Of a stretch of 64,000 nt of DNA, positions 7,720 through 15,843 are shown piece after piece. The position numbers were made by a program, and so were the translations under genes. The notes below the pieces were generated by a model that saw only the letters and a program-made list of their open reading frames with translations, did no database searches and had not been told where the DNA came from. Numbering within the stretch: the first letter of the stretch is position 1; every line of letters starts with the position of its first letter. Origin of the DNA: Clostridiales bacterium mt11 (GTDB taxonomy: Bacteria; Bacillota; Clostridia; Tissierellales; Tepidimicrobiaceae); assembly GCA_001282665.1 (NCBI GenBank), contig LN874946.1, positions 493,839 to 557,838 on the forward strand. Direction: 5' to 3'.

Positions 7720-9411
7720 ATGATAGTCGAGTTAAACATTAGTAACTTTGCTATTATAAATAATTTAAATATAGATTTTACTAAGGGATTTAATGTACTT
7801 ACAGGTGAAACAGGAGCTGGAAAGTCTATAATTGTTGAAGGAATTAGCATGATCCTAGGGGGACGTGCGAATAAGGAGTTAGTTAGAACAGGAAGTGATA
7901 AATCGACATTAGAAGGATTGTTTTTTTTGGAAGATCCTACCAAGATTAATAAAATACTTGAGGAATATGGTATTGATATAGATCCAAACAATTATTTACT
8001 TATTTCAAGAGAGATACACGCTAGTGGTAGAAGTATATCAAGGATTAATGGGAGAACTGTTACATTGGCTATGCTAAACAATATAACTTCTAGTTTAGTA
8101 GATATTCATGGACAACATGAGCATCAATCCCTATTAAATGTAGATAATCATATAAAATTAATAGATATCTTTGGAGATAATGAATTAAAAGATTTACTGG
8201 AGTTTGTAAAAGATAAGTATGAAGAGATGTTGATAGAAAAAAAGAATTTAAGAGAGCTTTCATTAGACGGTATTGAAAAGGATAGAGAAATCGATTTATT
8301 AAAATACCAATTGGATGAAATCAATGGTGTCGATTTATTAAAATATGATGAAGATGAGCTCATGAAAGAATATACGAAGATGTTTAATATAAAAGAAATT
8401 GGATGTAATTTAGGTGAAGTAGTAAATATTCTAAATAATTTTGAATATAATAATATTTCCATTCTTGATTACATAAATAAGATTATAGCCAAGATGAATA
8501 CCATCGAGGACTATGATGATGAATTAAAACAGTACAATAGAGTAATGGAAGATATTAGCTTTGAATTACAGGACCTATATAGAGATATGAAGAACTATTT
8601 GGAAAGCTTAGAACTAGATGAAGAGAAGATGCAATTCTTAGAAGATAGAATTGATGCGATAAATACATTAAAAAAGAAATATGGAAATACAATAGAGGAT
8701 ATACTACATTATAGAGATACAATAGAGGATAAGCTTAAAACGTTATTAAATAATGAAAAGGAAATTGAAAGGATAAATAACAATATAAAAGCTATTGAAA
8801 TTGAATTGATGGATTGCTCAAATAGGATAACCGAAATGAGAAAAGGATTAAGCAAAAACATTGAAACAGCTATTATGAAAGAGTTAAATGAATTGAATAT
8901 GAGTAATGTAATGTTCAAAATAAATTTTGATAGATTAGAACATTTTACACCTACAGGATGGGACAAAATAGAATTTTTAATTTCTACCAATAAAGGTGAG
9001 GAATTAAAGCCCTTATCTAAAATCATATCTGGAGGAGAAATGTCTAGAATAATGTTAGCCTTTAAAAGAATTTTAGCTGATTATGATGGTATACCTTGCT
9101 TAATATTTGATGAAATAGACGCTGGAATTAGTGGAAGAACGGCTCAAATAGTAGGTGAGAAGATAAAGATGATATCTAAAAATCATCAAGTCATTTGTAT
9201 CTCTCATCTTCCACAGATAACGGCTCTTGCGGATGCTCACTATGTTATTGAGAAGAAAATTATCGATGAAGAGACCACTACAATAGTAAGGAAATTGGAC
9301 TATGATGAAAGGATAGATGAATTATCTAGACTTTTAGGTGGAGTAGATCTAACGGATACGACGAAGCTATATGCCAAAGAAATGCTGGAGATGTCAAAAA
9401 AATTAAATTAA
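7720..9411 (+). CDS. recN: DNA repair protein RecN
   Basis: 563 residues of the SMC-like ATPase RecN: Walker A GETGAGKS at 29-36, the VDIHGQHEHQSLL motif, a long coiled-coil centre (about 150-400), the signature ISGGEMSR and Walker B CLIFDEIDAGISG, then the ISHLPQITALAD D-loop region. It acts at double-strand breaks to hold DNA ends together. The gene is preceded by GGGGGT and ends at a clear terminator, closing the tlyA-argR-recN operon. Confidence 0.95.
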   Translation: MIVELNISNFAIINNLNIDFTKGFNVLTGETGAGKSIIVEGISMILGGRANKELVRTGSDKSTLEGLFFLEDPTKINKILEEYGIDIDPNNYLLISREIHASGRSISRINGRTVTLAMLNNITSSLVDIHGQHEHQSLLNVDNHIKLIDIFGDNELKDLLEFVKDKYEEMLIEKKNLRELSLDGIEKDREIDLLKYQLDEINGVDLLKYDEDELMKEYTKMFNIKEIGCNLGEVVNILNNFEYNNISILDYINKIIAKMNTIEDYDDELKQYNRVMEDISFELQDLYRDMKNYLESLELDEEKMQFLEDRIDAINTLKKKYGNTIEDILHYRDTIEDKLKTLLNNEKEIERINNNIKAIEIELMDCSNRITEMRKGLSKNIETAIMKELNELNMSNVMFKINFDRLEHFTPTGWDKIEFLISTNKGEELKPLSKIISGGEMSRIMLAFKRILADYDGIPCLIFDEIDAGISGRTAQIVGEKIKMISKNHQVICISHLPQITALADAHYVIEKKIIDEETTTIVRKLDYDERIDELSRLLGGVDLTDTTKLYAKEMLEMSKKLN

Positions 9412-9420
9412 AATTTATTT

Positions 9421-9452
9421 AAAAACACTTCAAAAAAATGAAGTGTTTTTTT
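9421..9452 (+). terminator. Terminator after recN
   Basis: AAAAACACTTC pairs with GAAGTGTTTTT around an A-rich loop and runs into a seven-base T-tract, ten bases after the recN stop. It separates recN from spoIVB. Confidence 0.85.
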
Positions 9453-9572
9453 AATTAGTAAAATATACCAAAATGTAATTTACTTGACATAATAAATAAA
9501 ATTTTTAAAGAATAAATAAGATGAAAAAAGGCTAAATTATATTTACGTAAAAAAATATTTATGGAGGTGAAC

Positions 9573-9599
9573 ATGAGAAAGGTAAGATTAGGAGAGTGA
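9573..9599 (+). CDS. Eight-codon leader ORF upstream of spoIVB
   Basis: An ATG behind a near-perfect GGAGGTGA opens an eight-residue frame (MRKVRLGE) whose TGA is directly followed by the TTG start of spoIVB. The leader ribosome site is stronger than that of spoIVB, which suggests translational coupling. It could also be an accidental small frame or a remnant of a longer N-terminus. Confidence 0.35.
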   Translation: MRKVRLGE

Positions 9600-10919
9600 T
9601 TGTACTTGGATAGATATACAAAAAGTAGGAGAAGAATCTCTTTATTAATTTTAGTATTCTTATTTTTTTATGGAATCCAAATGATAGGTGTATTTTACTG
9701 TCCAGGCGAAATAAAAATTGCAAAAGGAGAAAATAGAAGTATAGATGTATTATTTCCATTTTCTTTAAGTGCAATGCATAATGAAGATACAATAGTACAA
9801 TCCACTTACAATCAAAATTTTAATAAGGGGCTTAAAAAAACCTATAAAATAGATGGTATAGATGCGGGGGAAGCAAAATTTCAGCTTAAACTTTTAGGAT
9901 TAATACCCATAAAAAAATTTGATGTAAATGTGGTTAATAGAGAGTATCTAGTCCCTGGAGGCAATGCCATAGGTGTACGATTGAACACAAAAGGCGTATT
10001 AGTTGTAGCAGTTACAGATGTGATTGGAATAGATGGAAAAAGATATGATCCAGCTAAAGATGCAGGTATAAAGACTGGTGATAGTATTTTAGAAATAAAT
10101 AATGTAAAAGTGAAAGATGCTGAACATGTAGTTGAATTATTAAATGAAATACAAGATTCAAAAGTTAAAATAGTCATAGAAAGAAATAATATAAGATTTG
10201 AAACTGAAGTTACTCCTATAAAGAGTATGCAGGATAATAGTTATAGATTAGGGATATGGGTAAGGGATAAAACAGCTGGAATTGGAACGCTTACCTTTTA
10301 TGATGAAGAAAGCAAAGTGTTTGGTGCTCTAGGTCATGGGATAACAGATATGGACACTGGAAATCTATTAAATGTAGAATATGGGAAGATAATGAATGCA
10401 AAAATAGCAAATATTGAACAAGGCAAAAGAGGTAGCCCAGGAGAAATTAGGGGAATCTTTTATGAAACAGAAAATGTCTTGGGTGAAATAATTAAAAATT
10501 CTCCATATGGAATATATGGAGTAATAACTGATAAATTTATAAAATCTAATAAAGTAAAATCTTTGCCAATTGGTTTTAAAGAGGAAGTAAAAGAAGGAAA
10601 AGCATATATATTAACCACAATAGATAATAATAAAGTAGAAAAGTTTGAAATTGAGATACTAAAAGCACAACCTCAGCAATTTGCTAATCAAAAAGGCATG
10701 ACTATTAGAGTTACAGATAAGAGATTATTACAAAAAACTGGCGGAATAGTGCAAGGGATGAGTGGTAGTCCAATAATACAAGACGGCAAGATAATAGGTG
10801 CTATTACCCATGTATTCGTTAACGATCCCACTAAAGGATATGGAATATATATTGAATGGATGCTAGAACAAATAAAACCAAATTATGAATTAAATAATAA
10901 ATATGCTAACCATGTTTAA
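9600..10919 (+). CDS. spoIVB: SpoIVB peptidase (stage IV sporulation protein B)
   Basis: 439 residues: one N-terminal membrane segment (about 12-35), a PDZ domain (about 110-205, with DAGIKTGDSILEIN), and an S55 serine peptidase domain with the ALGHGITD histidine region and the catalytic GMSGSP serine near the C-terminus, as in SpoIVB. In B. subtilis it is made in the forespore and cleaves SpoIVFA to trigger pro-sigma-K processing. The TTG start at 9600 has AGGAG five bases upstream; TTG at 9606 is an alternative. Upstream GAATA-N17-CTAAATTA (9510-9539) only loosely resembles a sigma-G promoter. Followed by spo0A, the conserved recN-spoIVB-spo0A order. Confidence 0.93.
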   Translation: MYLDRYTKSRRRISLLILVFLFFYGIQMIGVFYCPGEIKIAKGENRSIDVLFPFSLSAMHNEDTIVQSTYNQNFNKGLKKTYKIDGIDAGEAKFQLKLLGLIPIKKFDVNVVNREYLVPGGNAIGVRLNTKGVLVVAVTDVIGIDGKRYDPAKDAGIKTGDSILEINNVKVKDAEHVVELLNEIQDSKVKIVIERNNIRFETEVTPIKSMQDNSYRLGIWVRDKTAGIGTLTFYDEESKVFGALGHGITDMDTGNLLNVEYGKIMNAKIANIEQGKRGSPGEIRGIFYETENVLGEIIKNSPYGIYGVITDKFIKSNKVKSLPIGFKEEVKEGKAYILTTIDNNKVEKFEIEILKAQPQQFANQKGMTIRVTDKRLLQKTGGIVQGMSGSPIIQDGKIIGAITHVFVNDPTKGYGIYIEWMLEQIKPNYELNNKYANHV

Positions 10920-10920
10920 A

Positions 10921-10945
10921 TGATAGGCAATTGCCTATCATTTTT
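10921..10945 (+). terminator. Terminator after spoIVB
   Basis: A perfect 20-base palindrome (TGATAGGCAA/TTGCCTATCA) is followed by five T residues, one base after the spoIVB stop. Confidence 0.85.
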
Positions 10946-11048
10946 ATATTTTAAACTATAAATTTTTTTTATAGGGACTTCTTTTTTAATTAGGATTCTT
11001 TAATCTACAAAAGCTTTTATAATAAAATAAAAAAATTATTTCGAAATA

Positions 11049-11075
11049 GAAGGAAACAAGGATTGTTTGTCGAAT
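11049..11075 (+). promoter_or_regulatory. Sigma-H-like promoter with 0A box upstream of spo0A
   Basis: GAAGGAAAC (11049-11057) fits the sigma-H -35 consensus RNAGGAWWW in 8 of 9 positions. TCGAAT (11070-11075), 12 bases further, fits the -10 RNGAAT. The sequence TTGTCGAA (11067-11074) is a perfect Spo0A binding box overlapping that -10. This is the arrangement expected for sporulation-induced, autoregulated spo0A. The start codon lies 43 bases downstream. Confidence 0.6.
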
Positions 11076-11118
11076 AGTTAATTATACCAATAAATAGATA
11101 AACAGGGGGGTAATTGAA

Positions 11119-11940
11119 TTGGAGAAAACGAAAATATTGATTGCAGATGATAATAGGGAATTCTGTGATATTCTAAGTAAGTTTTTGTCCATGGATGATG
11201 ATTTTGAAGTAATAGGGGTAGCTAAAGATGGATTAGAAGCATTGGATAAGATTACTGAAGAACAACCAGATGTTTTAATATTGGATATTATTATGCCACA
11301 CTTAGATGGACTTGGAGTGTTGGAGGGAATAAATAATTTAGGTTTAGAAAAGTTTCCTAAGATTGTAGTTCTTTCAGCTGTAGGTCAAGATCAGATCACC
11401 CAAAAGGCAATTGAACTGGGAGCGGATTACTATGTAGTAAAGCCTTTTGATTTTAAGATATTTATTAAGAGGTTAAGACAAATTGTAGGTTCTGATAATG
11501 CAACAGAACCTATTAATAAAAATGATTATATAAAGATTCCTGTATCCAATTCAGTAAATGTTAGCTCAACAAGAAGCGTGGAAGCAAGAATTACCAATAT
11601 AATCCATGAAATAGGAGTTCCAGCTCATATTAAAGGATACTTATATTTGAGAGAAGCAATTGCTATGGTAATTGAAGATATGGAATTATTAGGTGCTGTT
11701 ACGAAGGAATTATATCCTAATATAGCAAAGAGGTATAATACTACACCTAGTAGAGTCGAAAGAGCTATTAGGCATGCTATAGAAGTGGCATGGACTAGAG
11801 GTAAAATAGACACTATTGACAAGATTTTTGGTTACACCGTAAACACCAATAAAGGGAAACCTACTAATTCAGAGTTTATTGCCATGGTGGCTGATAAATT
11901 GAGATTAGAGATGGAAATGGAAGAAGGAAATATTTCATAA
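11119..11940 (+). CDS. spo0A: Sporulation transcription factor Spo0A
   Basis: 273 residues: a receiver domain with acidic residues in ILIADDNREF, phospho-acceptor D56 in LILDIIMP and K108 in VVKPF, a linker, and the Spo0A C-terminal DNA-binding domain with the diagnostic TPSRVERAIRHAIEVAW helix (209-225). It is the master regulator of entry into sporulation. The start is TTG behind GGGGGG. No kinase or phosphorelay gene lies nearby, as usual in clostridia. Flanked by a sigma-H/0A promoter and a strong terminator, it is a single-gene transcription unit. Confidence 0.97.
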   Translation: MEKTKILIADDNREFCDILSKFLSMDDDFEVIGVAKDGLEALDKITEEQPDVLILDIIMPHLDGLGVLEGINNLGLEKFPKIVVLSAVGQDQITQKAIELGADYYVVKPFDFKIFIKRLRQIVGSDNATEPINKNDYIKIPVSNSVNVSSTRSVEARITNIIHEIGVPAHIKGYLYLREAIAMVIEDMELLGAVTKELYPNIAKRYNTTPSRVERAIRHAIEVAWTRGKIDTIDKIFGYTVNTNKGKPTNSEFIAMVADKLRLEMEMEEGNIS

Positions 11941-11968
11941 TATTATAGAGGACTAATAAATAATGGAT

Positions 11969-12017
11969 ATGCACCTCAAGAGTTAGACTTAAATCTAATT
12001 TTTGAAGGTGCATTTTT
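11969..12017 (+). terminator. Terminator after spo0A
   Basis: A long hairpin: ATGCACCT (11969-11976) pairs with AGGTGCAT (12006-12013), with inner pairing TTAGA/TCTAA, then TTTTT. Confidence 0.8.
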
Positions 12018-12028
12018 AAATGATATAT

Positions 12029-12159
12029 AGTCAGCTTATAAACTGACTTATGAATTAAATCTAGATATTATGATGGCGAATTTAAGATTTATGTTGTAAA
12101 ATATATTAAAGACAATATCAATCCCTTAATTAAACTGTCTAATTTTTAAAGTCAGTTTA
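12029..12159 (+). promoter_or_regulatory. Four operator-like half-sites TAAACTGACT upstream of steA
   Basis: The 350-base gap between spo0A and steA holds no gene, but four near-identical 10-base half-sites in two inverted pairs. Pair 1 is 12029-12038 (minus, TAAGCTGACT) with 12039-12048 (plus). Pair 2 is 12131-12140 (plus, TAAACTGTCT) with 12150-12159 (minus). The pairs are about 100 bases apart. They look like binding sites for a dimeric regulator; none is identified. Confidence 0.35.
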
Positions 12160-12207
12160 CGTTTTATGTGTTCATTTAATATTGTTTTTTTATCCTTAAT
12201 GATATTG

Positions 12208-12216
12208 TGCTATAAT
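12208..12216 (+). promoter_or_regulatory. Extended -10 promoter upstream of steA
   Basis: TGCTATAAT is a perfect extended -10 element 75 bases before the steA start. The expected -35 position (TTTTAT) is weak, as is common with extended -10 promoters. Confidence 0.5.
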
Positions 12217-12290
12217 AAAACTTGGCGGGTAGTTATTATAAACATTAAAAATGGAGATACTACTAGAATAGAAGAATTTGGAGGATCTAT

Positions 12291-13412
12291 ATGTATATAA
12301 AAGGGAAATTAAAAAAGGATAGAAAGACTAAAAACCTGACTAAGAGGTTAAAAGTAGGGGATATAGCTTTAATAGCTCATAAGGATTTAGATGAAGTAGC
12401 AGCCTTATCTTTAGTAGAGAAAAAAGTGAAGTGTATAATCAACATCGAAGAAACCATCAGTGGTAGATATCCTAATCAAGGCCCTTCAATTTTACTCGAT
12501 GCAAATATACCCATCTTTGAAACAAAACAAAAAGATATATTTGATTTAATAGATGAAGGAGATACTATTGAAATTATCGATGGTGAAATTATATATAAAA
12601 AGAATAAAGTTGCTAATTGTGAATTATTAGATGAAAATAAAATTAAGGAGTTATTAAGTATTGGATATGCAAATATTGAAAAGGAGCTAGAGCTTTTTAT
12701 AGAGAACACTCTTGAATATGCAAAAAAAGAAAAAGGTCTTGTTACAGGAAATATACCTATTCCTAAAACGGAAACAAAGATAAAAGGTAAGCATGTACTC
12801 GTAGTAGTAAGAGGTAAAGATTATAAGGCGGATCTAGAAGCTATAAGATCATATATAGATGAGGTTAATCCAATATTAATTGGAGTTGATGGCGGTGGAG
12901 ATGCTTTGTTAAACTTTGGATACACCCCCGATATGGTGGTTGGTGATATGGATAGCGTCTCAGATAAGTGCTTGAAATCCGTAAAGGAAATAATTGTCCA
13001 TGCCTATCCAGATGGTAGAGCCCCTGGATTGGAGAGGGTAGAAAAACTAGGATTAAAGGCAAAAAAGTTTCCAGCACCAGGAACCAGTGAGGATATTGCT
13101 TTTTTGCTTTCATATGCTAATGGTGCAGATTTAATAGTAGCTGTAGGGACTCATACTAATATGATAGACTTTTTAGAAAAAGGCAGAGCTGGAATGTCCA
13201 GTACATTTTTAGTTAGGCTAAAAGTTGGTTCTAGGTTAGTAGATGCTAAAGGAGTAAACAAGCTTTATCACAGTAGTTTTAAGTTAAAATATGTAGCTGG
13301 TATAGCCATAGCTGCTTTAATACCTATTGTTGTAATAACTTGTATGCATCCATTGATGAGGGAATTGATGCTTCTATTTAAAATTAGAATTAAAATGATG
13401 TTAGGATTGTAA
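12291..13412 (+). CDS. steA: SteA-like protein (putative cytokinetic ring protein)
   Basis: 373 residues of the family named SteA in corynebacteria. The N-terminal half has GDIALIAHKDLDEVAAL and IINIEETISGRYPNQGP. The central part resembles thiamine pyrophosphokinase folds (GVDGGGDALLNFGY, VVGDMDSVS). A C-terminal membrane segment spans about 335-357. In corynebacteria SteA/SteB influence cell division and envelope integrity; the role in clostridia is unproven. The start is ATG behind GGAGG. The SteB-like gene follows after 13 bases, so the pair is co-expressed. Confidence 0.8.
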   Translation: MYIKGKLKKDRKTKNLTKRLKVGDIALIAHKDLDEVAALSLVEKKVKCIINIEETISGRYPNQGPSILLDANIPIFETKQKDIFDLIDEGDTIEIIDGEIIYKKNKVANCELLDENKIKELLSIGYANIEKELELFIENTLEYAKKEKGLVTGNIPIPKTETKIKGKHVLVVVRGKDYKADLEAIRSYIDEVNPILIGVDGGGDALLNFGYTPDMVVGDMDSVSDKCLKSVKEIIVHAYPDGRAPGLERVEKLGLKAKKFPAPGTSEDIAFLLSYANGADLIVAVGTHTNMIDFLEKGRAGMSSTFLVRLKVGSRLVDAKGVNKLYHSSFKLKYVAGIAIAALIPIVVITCMHPLMRELMLLFKIRIKMMLGL

Positions 13413-13425
13413 AGGAGGAGTTATT

Positions 13426-14307
13426 TTGATACCAAACATGAAATTTTATGTGATATCTATTGTTGCAATATTTGCTGCTTTAGGTATTGGAATATATATA
13501 GGTTTTACCCTTGATACTCAGAGCTTTTTAGTTGAACAGAAAGAGGATATAGTGACTAAATTAGAAGAAAAATTTGATTTTTTAAAATCTGAAAACCAAA
13601 ATTTAAAACTAACTGTAAAAGAAGTTGAAGCCGAAAATGGTAATTATAAACATTTTATAGATTCAACTTATGAAGAAATTGTCAAGAATAAATTGAAAGG
13701 GACTAAAGTTGCACTTATTGAAACAAAGGATGATTATATGTATTCGGGAATAGGACAAATATTAGAAACTGCTGGTGCAAATGTAGTAAATGTAACCACT
13801 TTAACAGATAAGATAATGGACGAAGCGGCATTAAAAAATGCTTATGAGCAATTTGAAATTCCGATAGAAAATGGTAACTTAATCCAAAATACCACTCGGG
13901 AAATAGCAAAGTCCATAGTAACTGGAGAAGAATCAAATTTAGTAAAAAAGATGCTAGAAAGTAACTTTATAGATTTAGTTGGAGATATTGACGAACCTAT
14001 AGATTATGTTATAATTGCTGGAGGCAGTGTAAAAGAAGATAAGAATAGATTAACTTTGGTGGATAAGACTATAATTGACATATGTAAAGATATGGGTAAA
14101 TCAATAATTGGCATTGAAAAAGTAAAGACAAATTATTCCTATATGGAAGCCTATAAAGGATTTAAAATAAGTACCGTAGATAATATAGATACAGCCATGG
14201 GTAAAGTTTCTTTAATATTGGCTATGGAAGGAAGACCTGGGCATTATGGAACTAAACAAACAGCTGAGGATTTGGTACCTAATTTGAAGTTATCTATATT
14301 AGAATAA
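13426..14307 (+). CDS. SteB/MctB-like single-pass membrane protein (DUF3186)
   Basis: 293 residues, starting at TTG six bases after an AGGAGG. An N-terminal membrane helix (about 6-28) is followed by a coiled coil (about 38-75) and a soluble domain. Such proteins are annotated either as copper-transport outer-membrane proteins (MctB) in mycobacteria or as SteB. The adjacent steA favours the SteB role. The predicted topology places most of the protein outside the membrane or in the wall zone. Confidence 0.7.
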   Translation: MIPNMKFYVISIVAIFAALGIGIYIGFTLDTQSFLVEQKEDIVTKLEEKFDFLKSENQNLKLTVKEVEAENGNYKHFIDSTYEEIVKNKLKGTKVALIETKDDYMYSGIGQILETAGANVVNVTTLTDKIMDEAALKNAYEQFEIPIENGNLIQNTTREIAKSIVTGEESNLVKKMLESNFIDLVGDIDEPIDYVIIAGGSVKEDKNRLTLVDKTIIDICKDMGKSIIGIEKVKTNYSYMEAYKGFKISTVDNIDTAMGKVSLILAMEGRPGHYGTKQTAEDLVPNLKLSILE

Positions 14308-14322
14308 TTAAGGAGAGATATC

Positions 14323-15012
14323 ATGATAAATGGTAAGGTATTGGCAGTAGTGCCTGTATATAATGAAGCAGATAAGATAAGTGATACTATAGAGGGATTA
14401 AAAAAAATAGATTCAATAGATAAAATTTTAGTTGTAAACGATGGTTCTACTGATAATACAGCTGAGGTAGTAGATAAACTAGGAGTATCTATAATCAATT
14501 TAGAAAAAAATCAAGGTAAAGGATTTGCAATGAAGAAGGCAATGGAACAAAAAGAGTATGATTATATTGCATTTGTTGATGGAGATTTGGGACTTAGTAG
14601 CGTTGAAGCAGAAAAGTTAATTTATCCAGTAGTTTCAGGAGAAGTGGATTTTACAATAGCCAAGTTTCCAAATAGTTCGGATGTAACCCATATCAAGGGC
14701 GGATTTGGTTTTGTAAAGAGATTGGCTAAAAGGGGAGTTTATTTTTATACTAAACAAGAAGTAAACACCTCCCTTTCTGGTCAAAGGGTTTATAGGAGAG
14801 AAGTAATGGATGTTATGGAATATATACCTGCTAGATACGGAATAGAAGTAGCTATGACCATTCAAGCATTAAAAAATGATTTTACATTTAAAGAAGTACC
14901 AGTTAAAATGACCCATAGATATACAGAAAGATCTTTAAAAGGTTTTAAACATAGAGGAAAACAGTTTTTTGATATATTAAAAACTTTGATTATTATGTTC
15001 TTTAGAAGGTGA
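14323..15012 (+). CDS. Family 2 glycosyltransferase
   Basis: 229 residues with the GT2 (dolichyl-phosphate-mannose synthase-like) fold: VVPVYNEADKI at the N-terminus, VVNDGSTDNTAEV near residue 40, FVDGDLG as the metal-binding acidic motif, and SGQRVYRREV further on. No C-terminal membrane segment is evident apart from the final FFRR. It probably transfers sugar to a lipid carrier and is placed directly before an MraY-like enzyme, which suggests joint work on a polyprenyl-linked glycan. The acceptor is unknown. Confidence 0.8.
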   Translation: MINGKVLAVVPVYNEADKISDTIEGLKKIDSIDKILVVNDGSTDNTAEVVDKLGVSIINLEKNQGKGFAMKKAMEQKEYDYIAFVDGDLGLSSVEAEKLIYPVVSGEVDFTIAKFPNSSDVTHIKGGFGFVKRLAKRGVYFYTKQEVNTSLSGQRVYRREVMDVMEYIPARYGIEVAMTIQALKNDFTFKEVPVKMTHRYTERSLKGFKHRGKQFFDILKTLIIMFFRR

Positions 15013-15016
15013 AAAA

Positions 15017-15832
15017 ATGAAATTTGTTGGAGTTTTAGTTTTTGTAATTAGCGTAGTTTTATCCTATATTGGAGTTCCTATGTTGCTTAATATGTTAATA
15101 AGGAGTAAAACATTAGAATTAAATTACAAAAAAGAGGAAATACCTATCTGCATGGGTTTATTATTTGTATTTGTTCAGATAATTAGTATAGGTATAACAT
15201 TACTGTTAACTGAGGTCAATAACAAATATATAATCTCTTATTTATTTGCATTGACGCTGATGGGGATGGTAGGTCTTTTAGATGATTTAATTGGAGATAA
15301 GAATGTAAAAGGATTTAAAGGTCATATAAAATCTTTTTTTAAAGGAACCTTGACTACTGGAGGTATAAAGGCAGGAATTGGTTTTTTTGTAGCGCTATTT
15401 ATTTCAATTATGATATCTCAAAATTTAGTTGATATTGTAATAAATACATTGCTTATATCCTTATTTACCAATTTGACAAACCTATTCGATTTAAGACCTG
15501 GTAGAACTATAAAAGTATTTATATTACTTTCTCTAATTATGCTGTTTACAGGAAATATAGGAGAATATAATTTTATTTTATATTCCTTTTATGGTATATT
15601 AGTCATATATTTTCCATTAGACTTAAAAGCTAAAGCTATGATGGGAGATGTAGGTTCCAATGTACTTGGCATTACTTTAGGGGTATACTGTGCATTTACT
15701 CATGGTTTAATTGGAAAATCCATTTATCTATTTATTTTAATAGTTATACATATAATGGCTGAAAAAATATCTTTTTCTAAAGTTATTGAAAACAACAAGA
15801 TTTTAAGGTTTATAGACGATTTAGGGAGATAG
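15017..15832 (+). CDS. MraY/WecA-type family 4 glycosyltransferase (membrane)
   Basis: 271 residues, mostly hydrophobic with about eight to nine membrane segments. It has family motifs LLDDLIGD near residue 90, TNLFDLRPGR near residue 155 and MMGDVGSNVLG near residue 210, all known in polyprenyl-phosphate sugar-phosphate transferases. It is shorter than MraY (about 320 residues) and the genuine mraY would be in a division cluster elsewhere. With the preceding GT2 it likely builds an undecaprenyl-linked saccharide, inferred only from motifs and position. Confidence 0.75.
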   Translation: MKFVGVLVFVISVVLSYIGVPMLLNMLIRSKTLELNYKKEEIPICMGLLFVFVQIISIGITLLLTEVNNKYIISYLFALTLMGMVGLLDDLIGDKNVKGFKGHIKSFFKGTLTTGGIKAGIGFFVALFISIMISQNLVDIVINTLLISLFTNLTNLFDLRPGRTIKVFILLSLIMLFTGNIGEYNFILYSFYGILVIYFPLDLKAKAMMGDVGSNVLGITLGVYCAFTHGLIGKSIYLFILIVIHIMAEKISFSKVIENNKILRFIDDLGR

Positions 15833-15843
15833 GAGGGATTCAC

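Noticed and set aside
8148..8462. Antisense open frame in recN (and many others like it).
   Set aside because: Shadow of an AT-rich coding gene; composition and lack of ribosome sites argue against coding.
9484..9512. TTGACA upstream of spoIVB as a sigma-A promoter.
   Set aside because: No usable -10 at 16-18 bases; a sporulation sigma factor is more likely, although its match is weak too.
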